Shown: positions 46,442 through 56,498, numbered from the stretch's first letter. The stretch: 64,000 nucleotides of DNA from Roseiarcus sp963709185 (GCA_963709185.1 CAVPVQ010000029.1:1-64000), one strand, 5' to 3'. A program made the numbers and translations. The notes: generated by a model from the letters alone, not told the origin.

Positions 46442-47989
46442 GTGGCGGCAACTTCGGCCCATGACGTCGACTCGCTGAGAGACCTTCAGCGCGATGACGC
46501 GTCCGCGCCGGCGAACGACGCCGACCGCGAACCCGCCAGGAGCGAACTGCTGGAGAGACTGGCGGCCGAGCCGGTCAAGCCGGCGTATTCCCCGGTCGTG
46601 CTGGCCGGTCTGGTCAGGGCGGGCGAACTCCTCCTGCTGGTGCTGATGGCGACGCTGATCCACCGCCTCTACGTCGTCGGCCAGGTCGGTTACGAGCCGG
46701 CCTATTTCATCATAACGCCGACGATCGCCGCATTGGCCGTCCTCGCCTTCCAATCACTGCATGCCTACAATCTGACCGCCTTCCGGCAGCCCGTCAGCCA
46801 GTTGCTGCGCCTGGCGGGCGGCTGGAGCTTCGCCTTTCTCGTGGTGTTCGCGGCGCTGTTCTTCCTCAAGCTGGAAGGCGTCGTCTCGCGCGTCTGGGTC
46901 GCCAGCTGGTTCGTCTTCGGCTTCGGCGCGCTGGCCATCGAGCGCGCGCTGCTGGCGCGGATGATTTTCCGGATGGCGAGATCCGGCCGGCTGGCGCGGC
47001 GCGCGGCGGTGGTGGGCGGGGGCGAATTCGGCCGCGACCTGCTTCGCCAGTTCGGCGCCGCGCAGGGCTCCGACATCGCCTTGCTCGGCGTCTTCGACGA
47101 CCGCAGCGACGAGCGCTCGCCGCAGACCGTCGAGGGCGTCCCCAAGCTGGGCAATGTCGACGATCTCGTCGCGGTCGCCCGCCACACCCGCATCGATCTG
47201 GTGATCTTCGCGCTGCCGATCACCGCCGAACAGCGCATCCTGCAGATGCTGCGCAAATTGTGGGTGCTGCCGGTCGATATTCGCCTGGCCGCCCACGCCA
47301 ATCGTTTGCGGTTTCGCCCGCGCTCCTACTCCTATCTCGGCCGCGTGCCGGTTCTCGATCTCTTCGACAAGCCGATCGCCGACTGGGACGTCGTCATCAA
47401 GCTGGCGTTCGACAAGATCGTCGGCGCCCTCGCGCTCATCGCGCTGTCGCCGGTTCTGCTCGCCACCGCGATCGCGGTGAAGCTTGACTCGCCGGGCCCG
47501 GTCCTGTTCCGGCAGCGGCGCTACGGATTCAACAACGAGCTGATCGAAGTGTTCAAGTTCCGCTCGATGTACGTCGACCAGACCGATGCGACCGCCGCCA
47601 GGCTGGTGACGCGCGACGACCCGCGGGTGACCCGGGTCGGGCGGTTCATCCGCAAGACCTCGATCGACGAACTGCCGCAACTGTTCAACGTCGTGTTCAA
47701 GGGCAATCTGTCGCTGGTCGGGCCGCGCCCGCACGCCGTGCACGCCAAGGCGGCCGATCGGCAGTACGAGGAGGTGGTCGACGGTTATTTCGCGCGCCAC
47801 CGCGTGCGCCCCGGCATCACCGGCTGGGCGCAGGTCAACGGCTGGCGCGGCGAAACCGACACGCCGGAGAAAATCCAGCAGCGCGTCGAGCATGATCTCT
47901 ACTACATCGAGAACTGGTCGATCCTGCTCGATCTTTCCATCCTGGCGATCACGCCGTTCGCGCTGTTCAAGACCAAGAACGCCTACTGA
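46442..47989 (+). CDS. Undecaprenyl-phosphate sugar phosphotransferase (initiating glycosyltransferase)
   Basis: A 515-residue polyprenyl glycosylphosphotransferase that loads the first sugar-1-phosphate (often glucose or galactose) onto undecaprenyl phosphate. Four N-terminal membrane segments (about 45-165), a central Rossmann-like region (RRAAVVGGGEFGRDLLRQFG), a further TM (about 320-345) and the catalytic bacterial-sugar-transferase domain (VLFRQRRYGFNN, VFKFRSMYVD, RKTSIDELPQLFNVVFKGNLSLVGPRPH split, RPGITGWAQVNGWRG). GTG 46442, eight bases after the GT4 stop, is inferred from spacing. Confidence 0.92.
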   Translation: MAATSAHDVDSLRDLQRDDASAPANDADREPARSELLERLAAEPVKPAYSPVVLAGLVRAGELLLLVLMATLIHRLYVVGQVGYEPAYFIITPTIAALAVLAFQSLHAYNLTAFRQPVSQLLRLAGGWSFAFLVVFAALFFLKLEGVVSRVWVASWFVFGFGALAIERALLARMIFRMARSGRLARRAAVVGGGEFGRDLLRQFGAAQGSDIALLGVFDDRSDERSPQTVEGVPKLGNVDDLVAVARHTRIDLVIFALPITAEQRILQMLRKLWVLPVDIRLAAHANRLRFRPRSYSYLGRVPVLDLFDKPIADWDVVIKLAFDKIVGALALIALSPVLLATAIAVKLDSPGPVLFRQRRYGFNNELIEVFKFRSMYVDQTDATAARLVTRDDPRVTRVGRFIRKTSIDELPQLFNVVFKGNLSLVGPRPHAVHAKAADRQYEEVVDGYFARHRVRPGITGWAQVNGWRGETDTPEKIQQRVEHDLYYIENWSILLDLSILAITPFALFKTKNAY

Positions 47990-47995
47990 GCCGCC

Positions 47996-49270
47996 ATGAC
48001 CAACGCCGCCCTCCCCGCGCGCGCCTCCCCGCCCCGCGCGGCGGCGCTCAGTCTTTCGATCGCCGGCGCGCAGCGCAGCGTGCTGTGGCTGTTCATCGCT
48101 TGCGGCGCGTTCGCCAGCATCGAGCCGTCGCCCTACGAATTGCTGTTCGTCCTCGCGCTTCTGGCGTTCGGCGCGCGCGGCCTGGCGTTCGACCGCGGCA
48201 TGATCCCGCTGATCCTCGGCCTCGCATTATTCAACATCGGCGGCCTTCTGGCGCTGCCGCCCTACATCCAGGACCGCGACAGCACGATCTTCGTCGCGAT
48301 CTCGCTCTACATCTCGGTGACCGCGGTGTTCTTCGCCGCGCTGATCGCCGGCAGCCCGCTGGAGCGCATGCGCACGATCCGCTCGGGCTATGTCGCGGCG
48401 GGCTGCATCGCCAGCGTCGTTGCGATCGTCGGCTATTTCGACATCTTCGGATCGAGCGAATATTTCACGCTTTATGGACGCGCGTCCGGCACGTTCAAGG
48501 ACCCCAATGTGCTCGGCTCGTTCCTGGTTCCGCCGGTGGTCTGGCTGACCCAGGATATCATGCTGCGGCGCGCCAGGCTGATGCGCAGCGTCCTCGCGTT
48601 GCTGGTCATGCTGATGGCGCTGCTGCTGAGCTTCTCACGCGGCTCGTGGGGGGTATGGGCGGGCTCGACGGCGCTGATGGTCTGGCTGACCTTCGTCACC
48701 ACCCGGTCGCCGGCGCTGCGCCAGCGCATCGTCGCGGTGTCGATCGTCGGGCTGATCGGCGTGCTGATCCTGCTGACCATCGCGCTGTCGATTCCGGCGG
48801 TTCGCGATGTCTTCGACGTCCGCGCGTCGCTGAGCCAGGACTACGACCTCGGCCAGACCGGACGCTTCGGCGACCAGTTGCGTTCGCTGCCGATGCTGCT
48901 CGACCGGCCCTTCGGCTTCGGCCCGCTGCAGTTCCGCAATCATTTCCACGGCGAGGATCCGCACAACGTCTATCTCAACGCCTTCGCGTCGTACGGATGG
49001 ATCGGCGGCCTGTCGTTCGCGGCCTTCACCGCGGCGATGGTCTATCTCGGCTGGCGCCTGGCGTTTCAGCGCACGCCGTTGCAGACCGAGGCGATCGCGG
49101 TGTGGTCGTGCCTGTTCGTCCAGATCCTGCAGGGCTTCCAGATCGACACCGATCATTGGCGCCATCTGTTCCTGCTGATCGGCGCCCTGTTCGGCCTCGT
49201 CGCGGCCTCGCGGCGCTACGCGACGCCTGTCCCGGCGAGGAACTCGGCGCCCAAGTCCGTGATGGCCTGA
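47996..49270 (+). CDS. O-antigen ligase/polymerase-like membrane protein
   Basis: A 424-residue protein with about 10-12 hydrophobic segments and the O-antigen ligase/Wzy signature: GRASGTFKDPNVLGSFLVPPVVWL split, FSRGSWGVWAGSTALMV, and the large periplasmic loop with GFGPLQFRNHF and DPHNVYLNAFASYGWIGGL split at AFA. It probably polymerises the repeat units exported by the neighbouring Wzz/Wza pair. It begins six bases after the phosphotransferase stop. Confidence 0.9.
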   Translation: MTNAALPARASPPRAAALSLSIAGAQRSVLWLFIACGAFASIEPSPYELLFVLALLAFGARGLAFDRGMIPLILGLALFNIGGLLALPPYIQDRDSTIFVAISLYISVTAVFFAALIAGSPLERMRTIRSGYVAAGCIASVVAIVGYFDIFGSSEYFTLYGRASGTFKDPNVLGSFLVPPVVWLTQDIMLRRARLMRSVLALLVMLMALLLSFSRGSWGVWAGSTALMVWLTFVTTRSPALRQRIVAVSIVGLIGVLILLTIALSIPAVRDVFDVRASLSQDYDLGQTGRFGDQLRSLPMLLDRPFGFGPLQFRNHFHGEDPHNVYLNAFASYGWIGGLSFAAFTAAMVYLGWRLAFQRTPLQTEAIAVWSCLFVQILQGFQIDTDHWRHLFLLIGALFGLVAASRRYATPVPARNSAPKSVMA

Positions 49271-49610
49271 ACGTTCGCGCCTTTTGGCGACCGCGTCCGT
49301 CCCGGTCGCCGTTCGCTGAGATCTCCTCGCCTCGCCGAATGGTTGCTGAAGGCGGGCCGGACGCCGCCGCGCCGACAGAGCCGGTTAGGAGGCGCTGTCG
49401 CCGCAACGTCGTCCAACGGAACAAGGACGCCGTCGTCGACCGATCTTCCGTCGTCGTTCGCTGCCGCTCTTCAAGGAAATCGGAGCTCGGCAGATCGCCT
49501 TCGTCGTCCTCGCTAGCCGCAGCGACCGAAGAAGGTCGACTCCTCCTCGGGCAGCACCGCGAGCCGCTCGCCCGAGGGCGTCACAATAATCCGAGCGGCT
49601 CTTGTTCATT
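49271..49610. other. Intergenic stretch with an antitoxin remnant
   Basis: About 340 bases between the polymerase gene and the convergent relE. Apart from the antitoxin remnant (49500-49608, minus strand), nothing else is supported. No terminator hairpin stands out. Confidence 0.5.
49500..49608 (-). pseudogene. Remnant of an XRE/Phd-like antitoxin downstream of relE
   Basis: Just after relE on the same strand an ATG opens MNKSRS. One base later in the shifted frame the sequence reads IIVTPSGERLAVLPEEE, the typical N terminus of the antitoxin partner of this RelE group. Within a few dozen bases the frame shifts again (AASEDDEGDLPSSDFLEE). The DNA-binding HTH part cannot be followed, so the gene is at least doubly frameshifted or decayed. 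Confidence 0.45.
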
Positions 49611-49880
49611 TCACGTCTCCGACCGATAAATTTCCCTGCGATGGGCAATCGCCAAGACGATGATCTCCGCGGCACGCACGTCAAATATGATGCGCCAGTC
49701 CCCGACACGCAAGCGCATCGCCGAGTCGCCCTTCAGGCGCTTGATTTGATTTCTGAGAGCAACCGGATCGAGCGCAAGTTGATCGAGCGCCTTCTCGACC
49801 CTCTGCCGCACCGTCGAATCAAGGGCGTCGAAATCCCTCGCCGCGTCCGGCGTGAAGACGATGGTGCTGCCCGCGCTCAC
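49611..49880 (-). CDS. RelE/ParE family toxin
   Basis: An 89-residue protein of the RelE/ParE superfamily: IVFTPDAARDFDALDSTVRQRVEKAL, LALDPVALRNQIKRLKGDSAMRLRVGDWRIIFDV split at KGD, and IIVLAIAHRREIYR. The C-terminal Arg/His residues are as expected for an mRNA interferase. The GTG start overlaps the end of the upstream aminotransferase gene by four bases. The antitoxin gene expected immediately downstream appears broken (49500-49608). Confidence 0.88.
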   Translation of the reverse strand: MSAGSTIVFTPDAARDFDALDSTVRQRVEKALDQLALDPVALRNQIKRLKGDSAMRLRVGDWRIIFDVRAAEIIVLAIAHRREIYRSET

Positions 49881-51094
49881 GCCGGCTTGCGCAGGCGCAC
49901 CACATTGTGCAGCGTCTCGTCCGCCGTCTCGAAGAACCGCCGCACGCCGCGCGCGGCCTGGCGGATGCGCTGCTCGTTCTCGACCAGCGCGAGGCGCACG
50001 TAGTCGTCGCCGTGCTCGCCGAAACCGACGCCGGGCGCCGCCGCGACCTCCGCCTTCTCGATCAGCAGCTTGCAGAATTCGAGGCTGCCGAGATGGCGGA
50101 ATTTTTCAGGGACCGGCGTCCATGCGAACATCGAGGCGCGCGGCGAATCGATGACCCAGCCGGCCTGCGCGAAGCTCTCGACCATCACATCGCGGCGGCG
50201 CTTGTAGATCGCGCGCATCTCCTTGACGCAATCGTCGGGGCCGTTGAGCGCGGCGGCCGCCGCGACCTGGATCGGCGTATAGGCGCCGTAGTCGAGATAG
50301 GACTTCACCCGCGCCAGCGCCGCCAGCAGCCGTTCGTTGCCGACCGCGAAGCCGATGCGCCAGCCGGCCATCGAGAAGGTCTTCGACATCGAGGTGAACT
50401 CGACCGCCACATCGATCGCGCCGGGCGCTTGCAGCAACGACGGCGGCGGATCGTCGTCGAAAAACACTTCGGCGTAGGCGAGGTCGGACAGCACGAAAAT
50501 CTCGTGCTTCTTGGCGAAGATCACCAGGTCCTTGTAGAAATCCAGCGAAGCGACCATCGCCGTCGGATTGGAGGGGTAGCAAACCACCACGGCGATCGGC
50601 TTGGGGATCGAATGGATCAGCGCGCGCTCCATCGCCACGAAGAAATCGGGCGTCGGGTCGGCGGGCACCGAGCGGATCACCCCGCCGGCCATCAGAAAGC
50701 CGAAGGCGTGGATCGGATAGGACGGATTGGGAACCAGCACGACGTCGCCCGGCGCGGTGATCGCCTGGGCCATATTGGCGAAGCCCTCTTTCGACCCGAG
50801 GGTCGCGACGATCTGGGTCTCCGGGTTGAGCCGGACGCCAAACCGCCGGGCGTAGTAGCCGGCCTGCGCGCGCCGCAATCCGGGAATTCCCTTGGAGGCG
50901 GAATAGCGGTCGGTGCGCGGCTTGCCGACCGTCTCGATCAGTTTGTCGAGCACGTGCTTGGGCGCCGGCAGATCGGGATTGCCCATGCCGAGGTCGACGA
51001 TGTCGGCGCCAGCCGCGCGAGCCTGCGCCTTGAGCCGATTGACCTGCTCGAAGACATAGGGCGGCAAGCGCCGCACGCGGTGAAAATCGCTCAT
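49877..51094 (-). CDS. Class I/II aminotransferase (AlaC / LL-diaminopimelate aminotransferase-like)
   Basis: A 405-residue fold-type I PLP aminotransferase. Motifs: FEQVNRLKAQARAAGADIVDLGMGNPD split, TDRYSASKGIPGLRRAQAGYY split at GLR, VCYPSNPTAMVASLDFY, LSDLAYAEVFFDD and the PLP lysine in SMSKTFSMAGWRIGF. Alphaproteobacterial relatives are labelled either alanine or LL-diaminopimelate aminotransferase; sequence alone does not settle the substrate. ATG 51094 (MSDFHRVRRLPPY) is the family start; an upstream in-frame ATG is less likely. Confidence 0.9.
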   Translation of the reverse strand: MSDFHRVRRLPPYVFEQVNRLKAQARAAGADIVDLGMGNPDLPAPKHVLDKLIETVGKPRTDRYSASKGIPGLRRAQAGYYARRFGVRLNPETQIVATLGSKEGFANMAQAITAPGDVVLVPNPSYPIHAFGFLMAGGVIRSVPADPTPDFFVAMERALIHSIPKPIAVVVCYPSNPTAMVASLDFYKDLVIFAKKHEIFVLSDLAYAEVFFDDDPPPSLLQAPGAIDVAVEFTSMSKTFSMAGWRIGFAVGNERLLAALARVKSYLDYGAYTPIQVAAAAALNGPDDCVKEMRAIYKRRRDVMVESFAQAGWVIDSPRASMFAWTPVPEKFRHLGSLEFCKLLIEKAEVAAAPGVGFGEHGDDYVRLALVENEQRIRQAARGVRRFFETADETLHNVVRLRKPA

Positions 51095-51227
51095 CTCGAC
51101 CAAAGCCCCTCTGATCCCGCGCCGATGCAAAGTCCGGCGATCCCTGCTGATATAGCATTTTTGGGGAAAGCGAACGCCCGATTGATGAAGAAAGCGTGAG
51201 CGTCGCCCGACCGGGACGGCGCGTCGT

Positions 51228-51716
51228 TCATTGCGGAACGGCGGGCGGCGGTTTCGATTTTCTCGCTTTTTCCTTCGCCGCCTTGGCCGCCGCGGCGTCC
51301 GCCACCGCCTTGACGGCCGGCGCGAATGTGGAGCGGATCGTGTCGTGGCGCGCGCGCACGGCGTCCATATCGGCGTCGAGCGCCTTCAGTTCGTCGGGCG
51401 TCTTGACCTTGTTGTCGTGCACAAACGGCTTTCGGCCGGCCGGAACATAGTCCAGCGGGCCGGCCGGCCTGCTCTTGATGACGAAATCCTGGGGTTGGCC
51501 GGGATCGGTGGCCAGACCGAGTTTTTTGGCGATCGTCCTGACGATTCCATCGTCCGGCGCGTCGGCCGAAGGGCTCGCCGGCGCGCTGTCTGTCGCGTTG
51601 GCCGGAGCGCTGTCCTGGGCGCGCGCGCCGGCGCAAAGGCCGGTCAGCGCCACCGCCACAAGGCCGGCCGCCGCGGCTCTTCGCATGCGCTTCAAGCGCC
51701 GGCGATGCGTCACCAT
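51228..51716 (-). CDS. Exported conserved hypothetical protein
   Basis: A 162-residue protein with a signal peptide (hydrophobic core around residues 13-30, AGARA). It has an Asp/Pro/Ala linker, a conserved core (DFVIKSRPAGPLDYVPAGRKPF, KTPDELKALDADMDAVRARHD) and a Lys/Ala tail. A similar core (KSRPAxxxDYxP...TPxELKxMExELD) recurs in Hyphomicrobiales without assigned function. ATG 51686 (MRRAAAAGL) would give a tidier signal peptide. Confidence 0.7.
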   Translation of the reverse strand: MVTHRRRLKRMRRAAAAGLVAVALTGLCAGARAQDSAPANATDSAPASPSADAPDDGIVRTIAKKLGLATDPGQPQDFVIKSRPAGPLDYVPAGRKPFVHDNKVKTPDELKALDADMDAVRARHDTIRSTFAPAVKAVADAAAAKAAKEKARKSKPPPAVPQ

Positions 51717-51874
51717 CGATCAGGCATCCCGTTTCCTGCCGCGCGTCGCGCCAGCGCGTTTTCGCCAGGCTCGCGCGAATAGATAGCCTGCGCCGCCGAT
51801 ATCGTTCTATTATGTCGGAAACAGGACGGCGCCGCATGTTCAGGCGGCGGCCAAAAAGCCTGAGGACGCGAGTT

Positions 51875-53864
51875 ATGGCCATCGACCCGCTCGACCGCCC
51901 GCGAGGGCGACGCCAGGCGCGGCGCCCCTCAGCAGCGGCAAGAGCATCCAAACCCCCGGCGGGTTCGGCGCAGACTTCCACGCCCCCGCCAATCGAGAAG
52001 CCCGTCGCCGACGAGCAGCCGCGAACCAGCAGCAAGGCGGCGGGGAAGGCCGCGGCGTCGGAATCGGCGGCTGCGCCGCGCCCCTCCGCCGCCCCTGCCC
52101 GATCTCGACGCGCTGTCGCACAATGTCGCGCGGCTGATCGAGGAAGGCGGCAAGGTCGCCGCGGCGTTTCTGGCGCCGCGCGAGTCGGGCGAAACCAGGC
52201 CGACCGCGTTCAGCGAGGACATCGCCGACGCCATCGCTACGCTGGGCAAGGTGGCGGAACATTATTATTCCGATCCGCAGCGCGCCCTCGAGGCGCAAGC
52301 CGGGCTGTCCTCCCAATTCGTCTCGCTGTGGGCGGCCACACTGCAGCGCCTGAACGGCGAACAGGTCGCCCCGATCGCCGCGCCCGAGCCAAGCGACAAG
52401 CGCTTTGCCGATCCGGAGTGGCGAACCAACCCGTATTTCGACTTTCTCGCCCAGGCCTATGTGATGACCACGCGCTGGGCCGGCGACCTCGTGCGAAAAG
52501 CCGACGCGCTCGACCCGCATACGCGCGACAAGGCGCAGTTCTATATGCGCCAACTGGCCGGCGCGCTGTCGCCGTCGAATTTCATCGCCACCAACCCGGA
52601 ACTGATGCGCGCGACGCTTGCCGAAAACGGCGAAAATCTGGTGCGCGGCCTGCACATGATGGCGCAGGACATCCAAGCGGGCCACGGCAACCTGCGCATT
52701 CGCCAGAGCGACGCCAGTAAGTTCGTGCTCGGCAAGAACATGGCGGCGACGCCCGGCAAGGTGATCTTCCGCAATGAGCTGATCGAACTCCTTCAATATG
52801 CGCCGTCGACGCCGACGGTCTACAAGCGCCCGGTGCTGATCGTGCCGCCGTGGATCAACAAATACTACGTGCTCGATCTCAATCCGGAAAAATCCTTCGT
52901 CCGCTGGGCGGTGGCGCAGGGCCTCACCATCTTCGTCATCTCGTGGGTCAACCCCGACGAACGGCACGCGCAAAAGGGCTTCGAAGCCTATATGCGCGAG
53001 GGGATTTTCGCGGCGCTCGATGCGATCGAGCAGGCGACCGGCGAACGCGAGACGACGGCGATCGGCTATTGCGTCGGCGGCACGCTGCTCGCCATCGCGC
53101 TCGCCTATATGGCGCGGACCGGCGACAAGCGCATCGCCAGTGCGACGCTGTTCGCCACGCAGGTCGATTTCGCCGATCCCGGCGACCTCAAGGTCTTCGT
53201 CGACGCCGAACGGCTGAAGTCGATCGAGGACAAGATGGCGGGCAAGGGCTATCTCGATGGCTCGGACATGGCCGGCGCCTTCAACATGCTGCGGCCCAAC
53301 GACCTGATCTGGTCGTTCTTCGTCAACAACTACCTCAAAGGCAAGGAGCCGATGCCGTTCGACCTCCTGGTCTGGAACGCCGACTCGACGCGCATGCCCG
53401 CCGCCAATCATTCGTTCTACCTGCGCAACTGCTATCTCGAAAACAATCTGACGGGCGGGCGCATGGCGCTGGCCGGCGAGACGCTCGACCTGTCGCAGGT
53501 GAAAATCCCGATCTACGAACTGGCGACGCGCGAGGACCATATCGCGCCGGCCAAATCGGTGTTCGCCGGCGCGAAGTTCTTCGGCGGTCCGGTGCGCTAT
53601 GTGCTGGCCGGCTCCGGCCATATCGCCGGCGTCGTCAATCCGCCCGACAAGCCCAAGTATCAATATTGGACCGGCGCGGCGCCCGGCGGCGCCTTCGAGA
53701 CGTGGCTGCAGGGGGCGACCGAAAACAAGGGAAGCTGGTGGCCGGACTGGGCGGAATGGCTGACCCGGCAGGCGCCGCGCAAGGTTCCCGCGCGGCAGCC
53801 GGGAGGCGGCAAGCTGAAGGCGCTCGCTGACGCGCCGGGCGACTATGTCAAGGCGAAGGCGTAA
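51875..53864 (+). CDS. phaC: Class I poly(3-hydroxyalkanoate) synthase, frameshifted N terminus
   Basis: PhaC polymerises (R)-3-hydroxyacyl-CoA into storage polyester on granules. The catalytic domain has the lipase-like box GYCVGG with catalytic Cys, VPPWINKYYVLDLNPEKSFV split, WNADSTRMP (Asp region) and EDHIAP (His). The conserved N-terminal helix (LPDLDALSHNVARLIEEGG, then TAFSEDIADAIATLGKV) reads in the same frame as the catalytic part. The upstream Ala/Pro-rich leader from ATG 51875 (GAGGACGCGAGTT site) is in another frame; the shift falls in the C-rich 52081-52097. Confidence 0.92.
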
Positions 53865-53874
53865 AGGACCGGCG

Positions 53875-54813
53875 ATGCGCATCCTTGTGGTCGGGGCCGG
53901 CGCGATCGGCGGCTATTTTGGCGGCCGGCTGCTCGCGGCGGGCCGCGACGTCACGTTTCTGGTGCGGGCGAGGCGGGCGGCGCAACTGGCCGCTGGCGGC
54001 CTGTCAATCCGCAGCCCGCGCGGCGATGTCGACCTGCCGGCCCCGCCAACCGTGCAGGCCGATGCGTTGCGGCAGCCCTTCGACCTCGTGCTGCTGAGCT
54101 GCAAGGCCTATGACCTCGAAGGGGCGATGGACTCCTTCGCGCCGGCGGTCGGGCCGGGAACGGCGATCCTGCCGCTGCTCAACGGCCTGCGGCATATCGA
54201 GACGCTCGACCGGCGCTTCGGCCCCGACCATACGCTCGGCGGCCTGTGCATGATTTCGTCGACGCTCGACGCCGAAGGGCGCGTGCGCCACTTGAACGAT
54301 CTGCACGGCCTGCTGTTCGGCGAGCGTGACGGCGCGTCCTCGAAGCGCGCCGCAGCGATCGATTCGGCGCTTTCCAACGCCGGCTTCGATGCGCGGCTGA
54401 GTTCGGCGATCGTCCAGGACATGTGGGACAAGTGGATGTTCATCGCCTCGGCGGCGGGCATCACCTGCCTGATGCGCGCCGCGATCGGCGACATCGTCGC
54501 CGCCGGCGGCGCCGGGCTCGCAACGAGTCTCGCCGAGGAATGCGCGGCGGTGGCGGCGCGTCACGGCTTCGCGCCGGGCGAGGCGGCGATGCAAAGGATC
54601 CGCTCGACGATCGCCGCGCCGGGCTCGACGATCATGGCCTCGATGCTGCGCGACATCGAGCGCGGCGCGCCGATCGAGGCCGACCAGATCATCTACGATC
54701 TCGCGCGACGCGGCCGGGCCGACGGGCTCGACCTGCCGCTGCTCGCCATCGTCGAGGCTCACCTCAAGGCCTATGAGGCGCGGCGAGCGCGCGAAAGCGC
54801 CGCCCGCTCGTAA
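53875..54813 (+). CDS. panE: 2-dehydropantoate 2-reductase
   Basis: A 312-residue ketopantoate reductase (ApbA/PanE family) using NADPH for pantothenate synthesis. N-terminal Rossmann: MRILVVGAGAIGGYFGGRL; substrate/catalytic region LLSCKAYDLEGAM, with the catalytic Lys in WDKWMFIASAAG; C-terminal helical domain with GSTIMASMLRDIERGAPIE split at MLR. It begins ten bases after the phaC stop. Paralogues of this family with other substrates occur, so panE is a best assignment. Confidence 0.85.
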   Translation: MRILVVGAGAIGGYFGGRLLAAGRDVTFLVRARRAAQLAAGGLSIRSPRGDVDLPAPPTVQADALRQPFDLVLLSCKAYDLEGAMDSFAPAVGPGTAILPLLNGLRHIETLDRRFGPDHTLGGLCMISSTLDAEGRVRHLNDLHGLLFGERDGASSKRAAAIDSALSNAGFDARLSSAIVQDMWDKWMFIASAAGITCLMRAAIGDIVAAGGAGLATSLAEECAAVAARHGFAPGEAAMQRIRSTIAAPGSTIMASMLRDIERGAPIEADQIIYDLARRGRADGLDLPLLAIVEAHLKAYEARRARESAARS

Positions 54814-54823
54814 GGGCCGGCCT

Positions 54824-55153
54824 TCAGTTCACGGGCTCGACCGCCTGTCGCCGCGCCGCGGCGACAATGGCGTCGAGCAGGCCGGGAAAACGCGCCGCCA
54901 GATCCTCGAGGCGCACGGAAATGCGCCGGTACGGCCCGTCAATGCGCGTCCGCGTGACTCCGGCCTCCCGCAACCGCGCGAGGTGGTAGCTGATGTTGGT
55001 CTTCGGCGCATAATCATCGAACGCCTGGCAGGGCTGCTCGCCCTGGGCGAGAAGCTGCAGGACGATGTCGCGGCGGATCGGCTCGCTCAGCGCTTCCAGC
55101 ACAGCCGACAGATCGATGCTGTCGCGATCGGGGTGATAAAGCTCTCTGGCCAT
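54824..55153 (-). CDS. ArsR-family helix-turn-helix regulator
   Basis: A 109-residue winged-helix regulator: LSAVLEALSEPIRRDIVLQLL, then the recognition segment KTNISYHLARLREAGVTR. No metal-binding ELCVCDL motif is present, so it is probably a non-metal sensor of a small molecule. It is divergent from an MFS exporter. The shared region holds two copies of AGTTCAA-N6-TTGAACT, likely its operators. Confidence 0.9.
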   Translation of the reverse strand: MARELYHPDRDSIDLSAVLEALSEPIRRDIVLQLLAQGEQPCQAFDDYAPKTNISYHLARLREAGVTRTRIDGPYRRISVRLEDLAARFPGLLDAIVAAARRQAVEPVN

Positions 55154-55180
55154 GGCTCCCTATAGGCCAAACCGCCAAGG

Positions 55181-55246
55181 AGTTCAAGATTTATTGAACT
55201 GATTGACGAGGGATGGCGAATGAGATAGTTCAAGAGTTGTTGAACT
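55181..55246. promoter_or_regulatory. Two ArsR operator-like palindromes
   Basis: AGTTCAA-6 bases-TTGAACT occurs at 55181-55200 and again at 55227-55246, 46 bp apart, in the 105-bp gap between the divergent regulator and MFS genes. Arms are perfect in both. Confidence 0.8.
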
Positions 55247-55258
55247 CATGGACCGCCA

Positions 55259-56480
55259 ATGACCTTCCGTCTGCTCCCCCTCGTCCTCGGTGCTTTCGCC
55301 ATCGGGACTGAAACCTTCATGATCACCGGCGTTCTGCCGGTCATTTCGGCCGAACTGCGGATTTCTCCCGCCGCCGCCGGCTCGCTCGTTACGATTTTCG
55401 CGCTCGCCTATGCATTCGGTTCTCCGCTGCTGGCGATCGCCACCGCCGGCGTGGAGCGCCGGCGTCTGTTGCTGACGGCGATGGGCGCCTTCGCGGCGGC
55501 CAATTTTCTCGCCGCGCTGGCTCCGAACTTCCTGTGGCTGCGTGGCGGCGCGCGTTCTGCTCGCGCTGACGGCCGGAACCTTCATGCCGGCGGCGACGGC
55601 TTTTGCGACCGCCATGCATGAACCCGCGCAGCGCGGCCGCGCGCTGGCGCTGGTCTATGCCGGCATGACGCTCGCCACGGTCGTCGGCGTGCCGGCGGGA
55701 ACGTTGATCGCCGCCGCCGCCGACTGGCGCGCGACGTTCGTCGGCGTCGGGCTGCTTTCCCTGCTCGCCTGCACCGGCGTCGCGGCGATCCTGCCGCGCC
55801 AGCAGGGGCTCGGCGCGATCGGCCTGCGGGAACGTCTGGCCGTGGCGCGGCGGCCGGCGGTGCTCAGGATGCTGGCGCTGACGATGCTGGCGCTGCTCGG
55901 CCCGTTCGCTGTCAACACCTATCTCGGCGTGCTGCTTAAATCGGCGTTCGGCGTCACCGGCAATGGTCTCGCCGGCCTCTTGATGATTTTCGGCATCGTC
56001 AGTTTCGGCGGCAGCCAGTTCGGCGGCTACGGCGCCGATCGCTGGAGCCGCGAACGGTTCATCGCGACGATCCTGATGGTGCTCGTCGTCGCGTTCGCCC
56101 TGCTGTCGGTCGGTTCGCGGATCGGCGGATTGGCCGGCGAAGCGGCGGCGCTGGCCGGGCTGATCCTGTGGGGCTCGTTTGGCTGGGCGTTCCCGATCGC
56201 CCAGCAGGCCCGCCTCGTCACGCTCGATCCGGCGGTGGCGCCGATCACCCTCTCGCTCAACACCTCGGCGCTGTATTTCGGCGCCGCGGCGGGATCGGCG
56301 CTCGGCGGCCTGGCGATCCGCCAGTGGTCGATCGGCGCCGTCGGATGGGTCGCCGCGCTGACCGAGATGTCGGCGCTCGCGCTGCTGATCGCGACGGACG
56401 GACGCCGGCTGGTCGGCGCATCCCGACGAAGCGCCGACGCGCCCTGCCCCGCCGCCAGAGAGGCGCCCGCTCACTCCTGA
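55259..56480 (+). CDS. MFS drug/metabolite efflux transporter, frameshifted
   Basis: A 12-TM major facilitator protein of about 405 residues of the arabinose-efflux/YdhP type. First part: LLPLVLGAFAIGTETFMITGVLPVI split at GTE. Second part: RVLLALTAGTFMPAATAFATAM, RGRALALVYAGMTLATVVGVPAGTLI split, WRATFVGVGLLSLLA. An extra C at 55541 causes the break; without it the joint reads FLWLVAARVLLALTAG. Probably controlled by the divergent ArsR-type regulator. Confidence 0.9.
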
Positions 56481-56498
56481 TCAAGGCGTCCGCGCCGC

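Noticed and set aside
51873..53882. A 669-residue minus-strand frame opposite phaC
   Set aside because: Antisense to PhaC with its lipase box; no domain features.
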